A stretch of 64,000 nucleotides of DNA from Vishniacozyma victoriae (GCA_017654735.1 JADPYG010000002.1:372001-436000); one strand, 5' to 3'. Shown: positions 11,633 to 23,975, counted from the stretch's first letter. Numbers and translations: made by a program. The notes: generated by a model from the sequence alone, not told the origin.

Positions 11633-14600
11633 TCACATGGAATTCAACCATTCAAGAGGGAAAGTCTGGGGTAGAGCTATCGCTTGGGTGGTAACGTTCT
11701 GAGATCCGGAGGATGTATCTCCTAGATCCCATCCCCAATTATTGAAATCCATTTCTCCTGTTTATTAGCTCCTGCTCAATCGGTAGACTTGTGGAAGGGA
11801 AAGAGAATGGAGGTTAAGAATGAAAGCAGGGATAGAACGTACCAAGACCTAATGACCCGTCCATCCCGAACAGACCCATATTAGATCCAGGATCCTGATA
11901 AGTCACAGCCGCATGCCCCCCTGCACCCCCACCACCAGATTCAGGTGTCCCACCCACAAGTCCAGCATCGGGGACTTTAACATAACTCGCCAATTTCTCC
12001 GTTACTCCAACAAGATCGACATCCCTGATGCCTTCTATCCTCTGTTCTAGGGCTCCTGAGATCCATCCGGCGCCTGACCAGTAGATGTTTTGTTTTGCTA
12101 GACCTTGTTGTAGGGTCGAAATGTTATTTTTCGCTACTGACGCCAAGAGGGCTCGGGAGAGTTCTGCTTGTTTGGCATTTCGTTCAGAAGGAGGTACGTC
12201 GGAGGAGACGTCGTGTTGCTCGATTTCTGGGATTAGCTCTTTGAACCGACAGGTGAATAGCACACGACAATGAGGGCATGTGGGGTCCGAGGATGTGGAA
12301 GGGGTGAAAAGGAGATGGGATCGAAGAGGACTCACCCTTGACATAACAAGATCCAGCGACGTAGAATGCCTGATTGACAAACGGCAGCGCAACATACGTG
12401 AACGGATTGATGATATCGCTCAGAACAAGAATATCCCCAATAGTCCTAGCAGAGTTCCTCCACATGTTGTTGACAGTCATGGTCTGAGGTGTCGCTTGTC
12501 CACTTGCGATCCCATTTCCATTCCCATTCCCGTTTCCAGTTGCATTTCCATGGTGATGACCGTTTGTACCGATGATCTTTCTATCTCGACGACCGTAATT
12601 GTGATCAGTGAGGTACCTGGATGCGAGGATCGTGTGCATCCATAAATGTAAATGGAGGAAAATTGAGCCTTGGTTCGCTCTGTTTTGGTTTTGGAAACTG
12701 TTGATTAGCAATACTCAGAAGCAGCAGGAAAATGGGGACCCACTTTCCAACGTTCCACTGCATATCCTCCGGCAGCTCATTGAACGCAGCCATAGCCTGA
12801 GCCCTAGCTTGGTTGATATCCCCCTCCATGTTCCCTCCCTCGCTCGAATCGCCCACATTGAGCATATTGATCAAATGCCCATAACTCTTCATCATTTTCG
12901 CAGCATATATGAACGGGCTAGTCGGTGCACCATCCACGTTCCCATTTGGATGTATGTCTTCTTCGGTAGGTAGAGTTTGGGTAATATCGTTGGGCCTTAT
13001 TGCGGTTTGGCGACCTACCCCAAAGGCTAGGGCGTAATCCATAAGCAGCACGGACCAGAATGTAAGTTTATTCAAGCGGCGATCTTCGGCTGTTGCTGGT
13101 GATGATTCGGGAATTGCCTTCCATCAGCTCATGAGTCTAAAAGGGGGGCTTACCATTTGCAGACCTAGTTCGTACGACATCCTGACTGCTAATCCTGTAT
13201 TCATCCAGACCTCTGATTCAGAGTCATTTGCGAATCCACAATGAGCGAGAAGAATGAAGGCGATAACGGTCTCGCGCGATGGGACGGATAGCATTGAACC
13301 GAGCATGGATTTCGCCCTTGCAATGAAGGCGTTCCCATATTCCCATGGCTGTAGTGAAGGTAATGCTATCGCGGGGTGTGTCGAGAATCTGACAATCAGC
13401 ACCATAGTATGACAATTGTATAGACTGACCTGGCGGCGATGCCAGCTATCGAATTGAGCAAGAAACTAGACCCAGTTCTATATCTGATCTTGGCCTCTAG
13501 ATCCCTTCTGTCGATACAAGGAAACTGGGCTCCGAAATGAATCATGAATACCGAAACGAGTTCCAGCATGATGTGTACAGGTGGGATTCCATCCGGTCCA
13601 ATGACTTCTTCGATCGGTTCACCAGATTGTTGAGGCAGGTTATGTGGATCGCGTCTCCATGTCTCTTGAGGCGTTTCCACCCGTACCTTGAGTGTGTATT
13701 GCTTTAGACCTGATATCAGCTCATATCACCAGATGCAAGGACAAATGTACCAGGAGCGATAGCTGTGATTCCGTGTGGTCTGAACCAGCTCACTTTGACT
13801 ATCTTGCCCTTGTCTGTTTTCCCTTTTGAATTTGGATCGCCAGTCTGGGGTGATGGACCTGTATTGGAGGAAGAAGCGCCTTGGGGGGATGCGTCCTGGA
13901 CCCTTGGCATTTGGGACGATATGGCAGAAACGAATTGAGCGATATCGAATTCGGCCATTGGCGAAACGCCATTGTTTGTGTTGAAAAGCGATCCAGAGGG
14001 TGACATGTTGGGCAGCATGTGTGATAAGGTCGGTGCCGAGTCTAGAGTCAGCCTTGCTCCTCCTGGACCGGTAGACTTACTGTCAGACCCGGGAGTAGGG
14101 TTTGGGAATGATCCAGACCAGAACTGATCCCCGAAGCCCATCCCGCCCGTTAGGTGATCATGCCCATTAAGCCCAGGTTGTTGAACAGCCATCCCTAGAC
14201 CCATGCCTCTCAACTCGTCTTCCTCTGCACGATAGCTCCCATGAACATCAACCTGAGGTCTCTTTCCGTTACTTTTCGAAGACCTCCTCCCTTCTTGAAC
14301 TTGTACGCGCTGGGCCGGTGCACGCGGTAATCCACTCCCAACACCCGTCGCGGACCTCTTCTCCCCTTCCATCGAGCCTACATCTGATGGTTTCCTCTTC
14401 TTTGCCCTTGTCGATCGACCATCCGTTTCAGGCCATGAACATGGATATCCTGATTCTATGCAATTCGGACATGATTCAGGTGGTTGTCCACCACATTTCG
14501 CTTTCTTACTTCGACACTAGCGCGTCAGCTTGGTCATGGAAGTGGGACATACAGGATGACAAGCTGTTCTAGATCGATTGAACTTCTGCCTCTTCCGACG

Positions 14601-14791
14601 TGCTGGTTCTGATTCTTCTTGATCATCGAGTAATGTTGGATCTATCTGTGGTTCGCCCGTACTGATTGTCAGCTTTATTGAGGTGGGGGGGCAGGGGTGC
14701 AATACCTAGATCCGGCATATGGTTTTTCTTCATATTCGATATATGAGGATTCAGCGTATCCAAGACCTGGCTGATAGGGTTGGAACTCCAT
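11633..14791 (-). CDS. Zn2Cys6 fungal transcription factor
   Basis: DNA-binding regulator, nuclear. The start at 14791 gives MEFQPYQPGLGYAESSYIEY. The zinc cluster is split by an intron: RTACHP joins to CRSKKAKC, then CPNC and the final Cys in GYPC. A basic stretch (RAKKRKPSD) follows it. After a disordered Gly/Ser/Pro linker comes the middle homology domain: MLELVSVFMIHFGAQFPCID, then LLAHCGFANDSESEVWMNTG and VRMSYELGLQM, the usual RMA-x-x-LGL-type segment. An Asn/Gly run sits before IGDILVLSDI. The last exon ends PLEWLNSM, stop at 11633, read across an intron from MDGSLGLG. It has the same orientation as the factor downstream, though the two sequences differ well beyond the family core. The regulated pathway cannot be told. 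Confidence 0.85.
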
Positions 14792-15612
14792 CCTGCTTGT
14801 AAAGTGTGAGATGGATCAATTGGAATTTAGATGGTCGGTAATAGACTAGTACGGGTATGAGTAAACGGCAAGTAGCCCCCCTGTTTAAAGGTGGGATGCC
14901 TTAAGGCGCCCCGGGCCAGGCGTGTGTTCCTGAACCGTCCGGCTAAACCCCGAGACTCAGTTTCGCGCGCCTGCTTACAGTCTGTAGATCGGGTGCGAAG
15001 GTCGTCTAGCTGGATCAAGCATAGTACAATGAGCTACTCAACGTCCCTAGCTACCCATGTGCGTTAGAGCTGCTCTCGACGTGACTGTCGCTCGATGAAT
15101 CCTCCGAGATCGTCGACGGACTACTCCCGTGACGCCGCTATGCAAATCTGGTACGCGTCTTTTCGAGTGGGGTTGGATAAAGCTTTCACCGATACTCCCA
15201 TCAACCTTCCAAGTGGTGAGATAGTCGGATCCGGATCACCACGAAGTCCTCGCCCAAGGCATTATCAAGACCACTTGACGTGTAGCTCAAAGGACACTCC
15301 ATACGGGCAAAAGCGGGCATCGAGGCCGTCAAGACCGCATTTGCGATGTCTGGTCATCCTTTCTTGTTCTTCGGATCCGTCGGCCTAAATACTGAAACCG
15401 CGCTGGGAACATCATTGCGATGCATTGACGGGGCTACAAGACCGTCTAATAGTCTCATGAGGTCGAGGGTGTAGAGATTTGCTAACTGCTTGACTATATA
15501 AGACCTAATTGAAGCTACTCTGCCATCTCTCCCTCTGCCATCTCTTCAACAGCTTCCACACTACACATCCATCGATCAATACCAGCCCAGCAACACCAAC
15601 AGGAATTACAAC
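14792..15612. other. Intergenic, divergent region
   Basis: About 820 bp lie between the start of the Zn2Cys6 gene (minus) and the RTA1-like gene (plus). It is GC-richer around 14880-14960. Just before 15613 is a leader-like pyrimidine-rich stretch ending ATTACAACATG. A frame at 15095-15388 is open but has no recognisable content. Confidence 0.5.
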
Positions 15613-16643
15613 ATGGCTCGTATCGAAGTGCTACCTGGTCAGACACCCGCGGAAGCCTCGGGCTACGGATACATCCCTTCCCAAGCTGCCGCTATCGTCT
15701 TTCTCGTACTCTTCACCCTCAGCGCTCTGATACACGTCGCCCAAGGTGTCAGAGGTAAATACTGGGTCACTTTTCCCACTCTTGTCACCGGTGCTTTCGG
15801 TATGTCTGACATAAAGTCCTTCGGACATATGCTGACTGCTAGTGGAGGCTTTGGGATGGGGAGCTCGATTGTGGTCGGCTCAGGATGTCTTGGAGGACAC
15901 TGCTTTTCTCATGCAGATCTGCTGGTACGTGTCTTGTTCTAGTTGGGCTGACGCTAGCCTTATCATGGCACCTGTATTCTTCTCGGCATACCTCTACACA
16001 ATGACCGGAATGGCCATCATGACCCTCGGCCCTCGATACTCGATGCTCACCCCACGATGGGCAAGTCAATCTACCATGCGTCAATGCTGATAAGCAGTAT
16101 CTCGGACTTTTCCTCGGCGCTGATGTCATTTCCCTAATCATGCAAGCGGTAGGAGGGGGTATCGCATCCAGTTCCGATGCAGCCAAGGGGGATAATATGG
16201 AAATCGGTCCAAACATCATGTTGGCCGGTATTGTCTTTCAATTGATCTCGATGCTCTTCTTTGTCGTCATCGGTACCGACTTTGTATACAGAGTCATCGC
16301 CGATAGACCTTACGCTTTTCGAACCACATCCACTCGAACAAACTCATCGGGATCTTCCACCTCGAATGCCGAAAAGGGATTAGTCGGCTTCTCGCAGGTG
16401 AACCTTGTCCGATGGTGGATCTTTCTCCTTGGCGGAGTCGGTATCTCGAGTCTAGCAATCATTGCTCGAGGGATTTACCGAACTGCCGAATTGGCTCAAG
16501 GATGGGGCGGATCGATCATGCTCACTCAGAACTTTCAGAACTTTTTGGATGGTCTGCCGATGGTCATTGCCGTTTGGGTGTTCAACTTTGTCAATCCGAC
16601 TCATCTGTTGGAACGTCGAGCTGGCTGGAAAGGTATTCATTAG
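15613..16643 (+). CDS. RTA1-like lipid-translocating membrane protein
   Basis: Member of the fungal RTA1 family, multi-pass membrane proteins linked to lipid translocation and resistance to membrane-active compounds. From MARIEVLPGQTPAEASGYGY the family's opening YGYIPSQAAAIVFLVLF forms the first membrane segment. Splicing across two short introns restores EALGWGARLWSAQD and FLMQICCLIMAPVFFSAYLY. LGPRYSMLTPRW joins the next exon to GLFLGADVISLIMQAVGGGI, the hallmark RTA1 stretch. Further segments include MLAGIVFQLISMLFFVVIG and WWIFLLGGVGISSLAIIARG, then NFVNPTHLL before the stop. About seven membrane helices fit the family. The start follows a good AACATGG context. The substrate is unknown. 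Confidence 0.9.
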
Positions 16644-17227
16644 ATCTACTAGCACAGCGTGACAGCGAGAGCAGGTTAGATAATTGGGAAAGTCGGCTCC
16701 AGAGGTTATACTGTATGCAGCATGAGTTCAAGGATGGAGTATAAAGAAAGGCGACAACAAGTGCCCGTTCGTCGAGGAGTTTGTATAGGTGTGAGACGCT
16801 ATAACGCAGACGATTTGACATACACCAGGAGTGATGATGCTGATTCTGTATTCTGGAGCGGACTCAGGGTCCAGTCTACCGGAGGGAATCGGCGCCATGT
16901 CATTTTGACGTTGTCTCCATACAGTGTCATTGCGCTCGCCTATTCCTTTCATCCTCACCCTCTCCTCTCTTACCTGTCCGCCTCGATTCTCGGTACACCG
17001 TGGGCTGAATTAAATCACCACCACGTCCGCACACACTCACGATCGCAAGAACAATCGTCCCTGATCATATCCATGCCCCCCTACCCCCCTACCCCGCTTG
17101 TCTCTGCTTCCGACCGGTATCATTGCCTCTTGCACTCCCGTAGAATTGATCAAAGGTTGATAGCGACACACGAAACAGCCAGAGTGACACAGAGCCTGGA
17201 CTTCTAACCGTATTTTACGTCAATTGA

Positions 17228-17247
17228 CCTTGATTGATCGGTGAAGG
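17228..17247 (+). repeat. 20-bp direct repeat, copy 1, upstream of BTB gene
   Basis: CCTTGATTGATCGGTGAAGG. It matches the copy at 17356-17375 at 19 of 20 positions, 128 bp apart. Short similarity (a TATGTGA word) also follows each copy, suggesting a duplicated promoter segment. Confidence 0.8.
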
Positions 17248-17355
17248 AAGGGAAACGGTACTGCCTGTTGGGCTCACCGTTGCTAATATGTGAAACCGAG
17301 AGCCGGGAGCTGAGAGCGCCGGGTATTTCAAATAGGGAGAGCTGCGTAACTTTCT

Positions 17356-17375
17356 CCTTGATTGATCGATGAAGG
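17356..17375 (+). repeat. 20-bp direct repeat, copy 2, upstream of BTB gene
   Basis: CCTTGATTGATCGATGAAGG, about 85 bp before the BTB start codon. It is the partner of 17228-17247. Confidence 0.8.
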
Positions 17376-17459
17376 GGCAAAGAATATTCGGCTATATGTG
17401 AGACATCAACTTCCACTTCCGTCTTTTCCTCCCTTTCGTATCCAATCCGATTACACTTT

Positions 17460-18228
17460 ATGATCAGTGCTGAAGAAACAAGGTCCGACTTCGACGGGAT
17501 GCCCGTATACAGAGACTGGGAGCCATGGAATCATGATCGCACAGACATGGAGGTTCTCAGTAGCGATAACTACGTGCTGCATATCGCATCGAGACAGCTC
17601 AGCCGACAATCGTAAGCGTCTCACTCGCCTCCACCACGTAGCTGCTGACCAAGCCATGAAGGTATTCCGCGACGCGATCACTAGAGGTGACCATAACGTC
17701 AAGAGTGTAGAATTCACGGAACCCTTCGAGAGGGCGGTCCACATCGCAGGAGTTTTGGATATACTCAGCGCCATCAGACAGCGCCACCGTCAACCGCATA
17801 GACTTTCTACTCTTTTGTCGAAGCGTGTCTCCCGAGAATTGGTCCTCTTTGCCCAGAAGTACGATATAAGATCGGTCATCACAACGATTACGGATTACTT
17901 GTTTGATCTCGAAACTCAGAGCCCCCAGGCGGGTGGTCAACGTGGTCAATACTGGCTTGTAGCCGCACACCTGTCAGAATGGGCCTTATGCGGACGTTTT
18001 GTCGCCTCTTTGGGGAAGGATAATGGGACAAGAGTGGAGTACATGCGAAAGATGGTGAATCGGCGTAAGTGGACATCTTCCATGGAAACCGCGGTGGAGA
18101 GTGTGAGCATATGGTTTGCATGGGCGGTATGGGAGGCCAGCACAAAGAACGGGGACGCCAGGTATCAGTCCGAGCGTTTTGACTATGAAGTTATGGGGGA
18201 AGATCTGGCCAAGCTCATGTTAATGTAA
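17460..18228 (+). CDS. BTB/POZ-like domain protein
   Basis: Two exons. The start at 17460 gives MISAEETRSDFDGMPVYRDW, then DMEVLSSDNYVLHIASRQLS, a form of the BTB opening (D-x-x-x-L-S-S-D with a later histidine). An intron with donor GTAAGC, branch CTGAC and acceptor CAAG joins TC to CATGAAG, giving MKVFRDAITRG, the BTB segment usually read as S-x-V-F-R-D-M. Later come FAQKYDIRSVITTITDYLF, the A-x-K-Y-x-I helix that closes basidiomycete BTB domains, and a helical tail ending LAKLMLM. BTB domains pair proteins or recruit cullin-3 ligases; this one has no other domain. A second BTB gene lies at 24519-25704. The assignment is by pattern only. Confidence 0.7.
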
Positions 18229-18795
18229 GCTGGTCTCTCAGTCCGGGAGATTGGGCTCATTTCAGGTCTCCTGCCGACGCTGAGAAGGAAGTTGAGAGTT
18301 GGAATTAAGGCAGGCCTTCGTGGTCGAGCGCATAATAACGCTCCGCCGAGTCCCGTAGCGTTGTGACAGGTATAGGAAGTGCCATGTACCTGTGTATCCC
18401 TCACTCCCATGTTTCCCCTGCTTATTGACCTGGTCTGATCCGAGCACAAGCTTATTGGAGACTGTTCGAACACCCCGATCTGTCTGCAGGCGTGACTGTG
18501 AACGTGCGCCTTGTTTAAAAGGCGAGACCATGGAATCCGTGGATGCTAGCTAGGTATGACGGCTCGTACCACCGCACCAGACCCCCCGAACCACTGGTCT
18601 CAGCCACCGAGCCAGCAATTGGGGCCAATTTGTGAATGTGGCACTTTTCTTCTCGCGCCGCCAAATCAGGCCAGAACCCGGTCCCACCCAGATTTTGACT
18701 CTCTCTATCTCAACCAGCGTCTCCCACACAACAATTCTGATGCATGCAGGCAAAAAGTCGGGATCATCGCACAGCTGGGAGGGCAGCAAAAAATG
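18229..18795. other. Intergenic
   Basis: About 570 bp between the BTB gene and the 3' end of the tRNA gene. Open frames on both strands have no recognisable content. No repeat was seen. Confidence 0.5.
18788..18793 (-). terminator. RNA polymerase III terminator
   Basis: A run of six T on the minus strand, two bases beyond the discriminator base of the tRNA-Ala gene. Confidence 0.85.
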
Positions 18796-18879
18796 TGGAG
18801 GCGCAGAGGATCGAACTCTGGACCACTTCAACGTACTGTGTGTTGCAAATGAAGGATGATACCACTACACCACACCCCC
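18796..18879 (-). tRNA. tRNA-Ala (anticodon UGC) with short intron
   Basis: Read on the minus strand. The acceptor stem GGGGGTG pairs with CGCCTCC, discriminator A, and contains the G3:U70 wobble pair that identifies alanine tRNA. The T arm CAGAG-TTCGATC-CTCTG is perfect. The anticodon stem CTTCA/TGAAG encloses a loop TT-TGC-A interrupted by about 12 nt, a canonical intron just 3' of the anticodon (anticodon at 18845-18847). The internal A box (TGGTGTAGTGG) and B box (GTTCGATCC) both match consensus. The stem pairing, identity pair and terminator agree, so the call is firm; the exact intron ends are uncertain by a base or two. Confidence 0.93.
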
Positions 18880-19165
18880 ACTGGAGATGATGTTTGACCA
18901 GTGTTTGTTGACATATATTCCATTCTGAAAGGTCCACTCCCAGACCAAGTGGATGCTTGCGACACAACGTCTCTTTGCCCAATGCATGATATGCGTTCCC
19001 AAGCGAATCTACCGGAGGTGTTATCGTTATAAGAGCCCTGAGGGTGCCTGAGGCAAGAAGAGCAGGTAGTCGCTTTAATGAGAAAGTGCCACAACGATAA
19101 TCCTACTCGTCCGTCTACTTTCTACTTTCTACCTTCTCCTTTACTTAGGCTACGGAACCGCAAAG

Positions 19166-22100
19166 ATGTCCGGTCGAGATGCTCGAGACAGAGCGCCCAG
19201 AGTCCGGAACCGTGCACCAGCACCAATCCAGGTTAGTCGTCGAACACAGCGCGTGGAATGTAGTGTCCAACTAATAACCAGATCACTTCTGAACAACTTC
19301 TTCGTGAAGCCGTAGAACGTCAGGAGCCAACGTTTACCGCGCCCAAGCAGAGGATCCAGGATCTAGAGGAGCTGAAGGAATTCCAAAGTCGAAAGAGGAC
19401 TGAGTTTGAGGGACGTATCAGGTACTCTAGGGATAGTATTATTGGTACGTTGTTATTGTTATTCACCTTGATCGTCACTTACAATATCAGCTTGGATCAA
19501 GTACGCTCAATGGGAAGCTCAGCAGAATGAGTTTGAGAGGTAGGTCTTTGGAAGCCGATTTATAAGATGATGGATGCTGACTTGATAGATCACGATCTGT
19601 GTTCGAGAGGGCGTTAGAGGTGGACCCACGGTCGTCGGATCTCTGGGTACGTCTATATCTTCTGTGATAACTTCCGATGCTGATACTCTGCAGATCAAGT
19701 ACACCGATATGGTAAGCTATTTTGTACCAACACCTGGCACCGAGCTGACGCACAGGAACTGAAAGCACGTAATATCAACTTTGCGCGTAATCTGTTTGAC
19801 CGAGCCATCACCCTTTTACCCCGAGTGGATGCTGTATGTCATTCTGCTCCCGGAATTGCAAAAATGCTAACTATCTAGCTATGGTATAAATACGTCTACC
19901 TAGAGGAACTCCTACTCAACATCCCCGGAGCACGACAGATCTTTGAGAGATGGATGCAATGGGAACCAAATGACAAGGCATGGCAGTCGTACATCAAATT
20001 GGAGGAGAGATATAACGAACTCGATAGGGCTTCTTCTATCTACGAGAGGTTTATTGGGTGTAAGCCTGTACCTAAGAACTGGATTGCTTGGTCGAAATTT
20101 GAGGAGGACCGTGGGCAGGCTGGTACGTGTACTCGAATTCAAGTGGGATGCGCTGACAGTATAGATAAAGCACGAGAAGTGTTCCAGACTGCTTTGGAGT
20201 TCTTTGGAGATGAGGAGGAACAAATTGAAAAGGCTCAGGTGGGTCAGCTCTCTTACCTCCGGACCACACTGACAGTATAGGCTGTATTCTCGGCATTCGC
20301 ACGAATGGAGACTCGTCTCAAGGAGTACGAGCGAGCACGAGTAATTTACAAGGTGAGTCTATCTAGCTGGAGGAGGTCCGTGCTCAAGATCCAGTTTGCT
20401 TTGGCGCGACTACCCAGATCCAAGTCCGCGACTCGTATGTTCTTGTTACTTCTTATCTTTGACAAGCTGACAAGCCAGTCTACGCATCATACACCAAGTT
20501 TGAGAAGCAGCGTAAGCTCGCCGAGTCGCGTAGAATGTGCGAATGAGCTGATCATACAGATGGTGACCGAGCTGGTGTCGAATTGACTGTTCTCGGGAAG
20601 AGAAGAATCCAATATGAGGAGGAATTGGCTTACGATGGAACCAACTACGATGCCTGGTTCTCCCTTGCTCGACTGGAAGAGGATGCCTACAGGGCGGACA
20701 AGGAGGATGGAGAAGATGTTGAACCTACCAGGGTCAGGGAGGTATACGAGAGGGCTGTTGCCAATATACCACCAGCGACGGAAAAGAGGTAAGCAGCTGA
20801 TCGCCACAGGGAAGGCCCATCAGCTGACATACAGATTATGGAGAAGATATATAGTATGTGCAACTCACTGAGCATGTTTCATTTAGCTGACCGTGTCTCT
20901 TTTTCTCGTCAACAGTACTGTGAGTGACCCCAACTTCCCGCCGTCCGCGCACTGCTGACTTATAGTATGGCTACAATATGCTGCTTTCGAAGAGATAGAT
21001 ACCAAGGATTACGATCGTACCCGCGATGTCTACAAGGCTGCAGTCAAGCTCGTGCCCCACAAAGAGTTCACTTTCGCCAAGGTATGCAATCAACGTCAGG
21101 CCTAATTAACGCATAGCTATGGCTTTCATACGCCTATTTCGAGATCAGAAGACAAGATGTCACCGCTGCGAGAAAGGTACTCGGAGTCAGTATCGGAATG
21201 TGCCCCAAACCCAAGCTGTTTACCGGCTACATTGAGCTTGAGATGCGATTGAGAGAATTCGATCGGGTTAGGACGCTTTATGAGAAGTTCTTGACGGTAA
21301 GCTTGGTGCTTCCCTTTCATGCGCCGAAGCTGACCCACCAGTACGATCCCTCGCTCAGCTCTGCCTGGATCCAATGGACACAAGTCGAAGGGGCTGTCGA
21401 AGACTTTGAGCGAGTCCGAGCCATCTTTGAGCTTGCTGTCACTCAGTCTTTGGATATGCCCGAGATTGTCTGGAAGGTACAGCTCCCTCGCCCTCAAAGA
21501 ACGATCAGCTGACATGAAGGCATACATCGACTTTGAGATTGAAGAGGCTGAACGAGAGCGTGCCCGACACTTGTACGAACGACTTCTTGAACGCACTTCC
21601 CACGTCAAGGTCTACATCTCGTATGCTCTTATGGAAGTCTCGACTCTTGGTGGTGGTGAAGATGAGGATGGAAATGAGATTGAGGGAGAGGCTGGAAATG
21701 ATGAAATGGCCAGGGGTGTCTTTGAGCGAGGGTACAAGGATCTACGTGCTCGCGGCGAGAAGGAGGACGTGAGTCATCTACGTTTCTTGCAACTGAAATG
21801 AGCTAACGTGTCAGCGAGCATTACTGCTGGAAGCCTGGAAGACATTCGAAGAGCAATACGGTACAGACGCCGAAAAGGCACATGTCCAGGAGATGATGCC
21901 AACCACGAGGAAGCGATGGAGGAAGGCCGCAGATGGAAGTGGAGCATTGGAGGAATACTGGGATATCGCTTTCCCCGACGACGAAAGGGAAGCCAACCCA
22001 ACGACCTTCAAGTTTTTCCAAGCTGCTCAGAACTGGGCTGCCCAACGTACGGCAGATGTCGGTGGTGGTCTGTCTTACGATATGCCTTCGGACTCGGATG

Positions 22101-22228
22101 ATGACGACGATGATGATGAGGATGAGGACAAGGATGAGGACGAGCCTGAGGCTGAGGCTGGGATTGAAGAAGCTGCGGTCGTCGGGACCACCTCTACTGC
22201 GGATGAGGCCATGGACGAGACGGAGTAA
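19166..22228 (+). CDS. CLF1: Pre-mRNA splicing factor Clf1/Syf3 (crooked neck, HAT repeats)
   Basis: Component of the Prp19-associated (NineTeen) complex of the spliceosome, nuclear, acting in assembly and activation. The start [20 protein letters not shown] is followed by [20 protein letters not shown], the conserved N-terminus of this family. The rest is an array of HAT repeats: [60 protein letters not shown] and many more, each with W and Y at helix positions and an A/R pair in helix B. The C-terminus has [20 protein letters not shown], then a long Asp/Glu run. About 14 short introns interrupt it. Length and repeat number match the family. It ends 136 bp from the convergent stop of the secreted protein gene. 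Confidence 0.95.
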
Positions 22229-22364
22229 TATGGAAGCTAGTACCTGTATCAGACAGTGTTTGCTAGGACAAGCCAAGATGCATAATCGTCTGACCCTGTT
22301 CTTCATGATCGATACATATAAGCCCAAAATGTACTGCTCTACTTCCGACTCCTTATTGGTTTTT

Positions 22365-23975
22365 CTACACTTCTACGCAAACGCCCCGGATACACGATAC
22401 AGCTCCATCATAGACTTGGGTACAGTCTTGCCCAGCTCCGCTGATCAAAGCACATCCTCCGCAATCTACCTTGTCAGTCGTGCCGCTAGGAAGGTTTCAA
22501 GGCAGCTTACTAAAGATGTTGATTTGGGTATCGACGCATCCTAGTACCCCTCGCAGATTTGGACACCACGACAAACCAGTACCACATACCCCTGTTGGCT
22601 GTGCACGACGTGCTCTTCTTACCTCGGGACCTCCACCCCCACCTCCAGTCGGCGCCATTCGGGCTTCAAAGACTGTATTAGTCCCCGAATCGCCGATCGA
22701 TCTGATTTCGGTTTGGGGGGTAATGACACTGAGGAATGCACCTGGTGCTGCAGTTACCGTTGCTCCTATGCCTATATGGTCAGTGTATATCCTCAATATG
22801 ATCTAGCCAGAGACATACACATGGTAGCAGTTCCTGACAACGACACCGTCACATCAGAGACTGATGGGAAGATGGTAGCGACCCCTCCCTCTTCAATGGT
22901 GGCCTCTGCTCCCTGGATTACTTGTAGCGCCCCGCCAGAAAAGACTACTCCTGTATTTTGCGGACCGCCAACCTTCCAGATCAGTAGTGCTGAAAGTCAG
23001 AGAGGAGATTTGTATGCTTACCAAACCAGATCCCATAAAGGAAACTGTGACCCTGTTTCCGATGCCGCCGTTCGCTTCCGCATACCCAGATCCCCCGGCT
23101 GTTAGGGTTGCATAATCCTGATAACCAAAACATGATGCATCCTGAGGAAGTCAGTCTTGTGGGCATCGAAGTCGAACACGGAGTTGAGTACTCACCTCGA
23201 CCGCTAGGCAGGCCAGGCCAGACCCAGTCACCTCAACGTTGGCACTTTCATATGCCACTGCGGTGTAACTCTGCCCTCCCAGATAAGCTGTGGCGCTCCC
23301 GTGTATAGACACGTCAGGTTTGTCATTCCCAACTCCTATCAGATTGATGCCGGCCACTGCATTTACACCCGCGAAATCTACTGTCCCCCCGTTGGAGTCG
23401 TATGTAAGGTTCATGTCGTCGCCATCGGCTTCGAGTTGTATCGAGACACCCCGCACAGCGAGGGTTGCCGATGGGGCCATGTTGATGATCACGGAACTAG
23501 CTTCTGTGAGGTAGAGTGACTGGGAAGGATAGATACTAATCGAGGCGTACGTTGCTGTCGGTATTGTTGCGGGTCCAATGATATAAGCAGTCGCCCTGTC
23601 TGGATCTGGAGCGCCGGCGAAGGGCAGGCTTCCGGATAATGTCACCTGGGGTCGTCAGTGTTGCGAGTCGATGTGCCGGCCAAGAGACTCACGATACCCC
23701 CGTTGACAGTGACCGCACCCAAGGGTCCAACAGTCGCCTCGGCACAAGACAGTATGGTGATCTGGGGAATCAGCTGAAAACAGGAGCTGGACGAGTGACA
23801 GACTTACGTCTTGGGCCTGTCGGGCTGGATCGGTAATGGTGGCTCGTGTCGCAGCAGAGACCGTGATGGACGTTGCCGCGCCATAGGTCGCCTGTGAGGT
23901 GATCTCTGCGCATTGAGCCCATGTTCCCTGGACACCAAGTGCAAGGAGTGTTGCAAGACTAGCTCTAGATATCAT
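22365..23975 (-). CDS. Secreted protein with C-terminal CPL1-type cysteine-rich domain
   Basis: The start at 23975 gives a signal peptide, MISRASLATLLALGVQGTWA, with cleavage likely before QCAEIT. The middle is rich in Ala, Thr, Gly, Val and Ser with a beta-repeat look (SGSLPFAGAPDPDR, VEVTGSGLACLAVE). The C-terminus is a CPL1/PriA-type domain: CGTGLSWCPNLRGVLGCVDT in one exon, joined by an intron (donor GTAAGC, acceptor GGTAG) to NCGGCALISGAGQDC and ending SCIRGVCVEV. This domain has eight Cys. Reading on without splicing gives an early stop at 22497, so the last intron decides the domain. CPL1-type proteins are secreted and wall-associated in basidiomycetes. The N-terminal region is unfamiliar. 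Confidence 0.8.

Larger units (their letters stand above)
16644..17459. other. Intergenic, upstream of BTB gene
   Basis: About 815 bp. The frame at 16722-17207 is open but low in domain-like content. The region holds a duplicated 20-mer (17228-17247 and 17356-17375) and ends in a CT-rich leader before 17460. Confidence 0.5.

Noticed and set aside
15095..15388. 97-codon frame upstream of the RTA1-like gene
   Set aside because: No conserved motif and no splice structure; probably chance.
16722..17207. Open frame of 161 codons before the BTB gene
   Set aside because: Composition is unlike the real genes, with no domain pattern, and it overlaps the likely promoter with the duplicated 20-mer.
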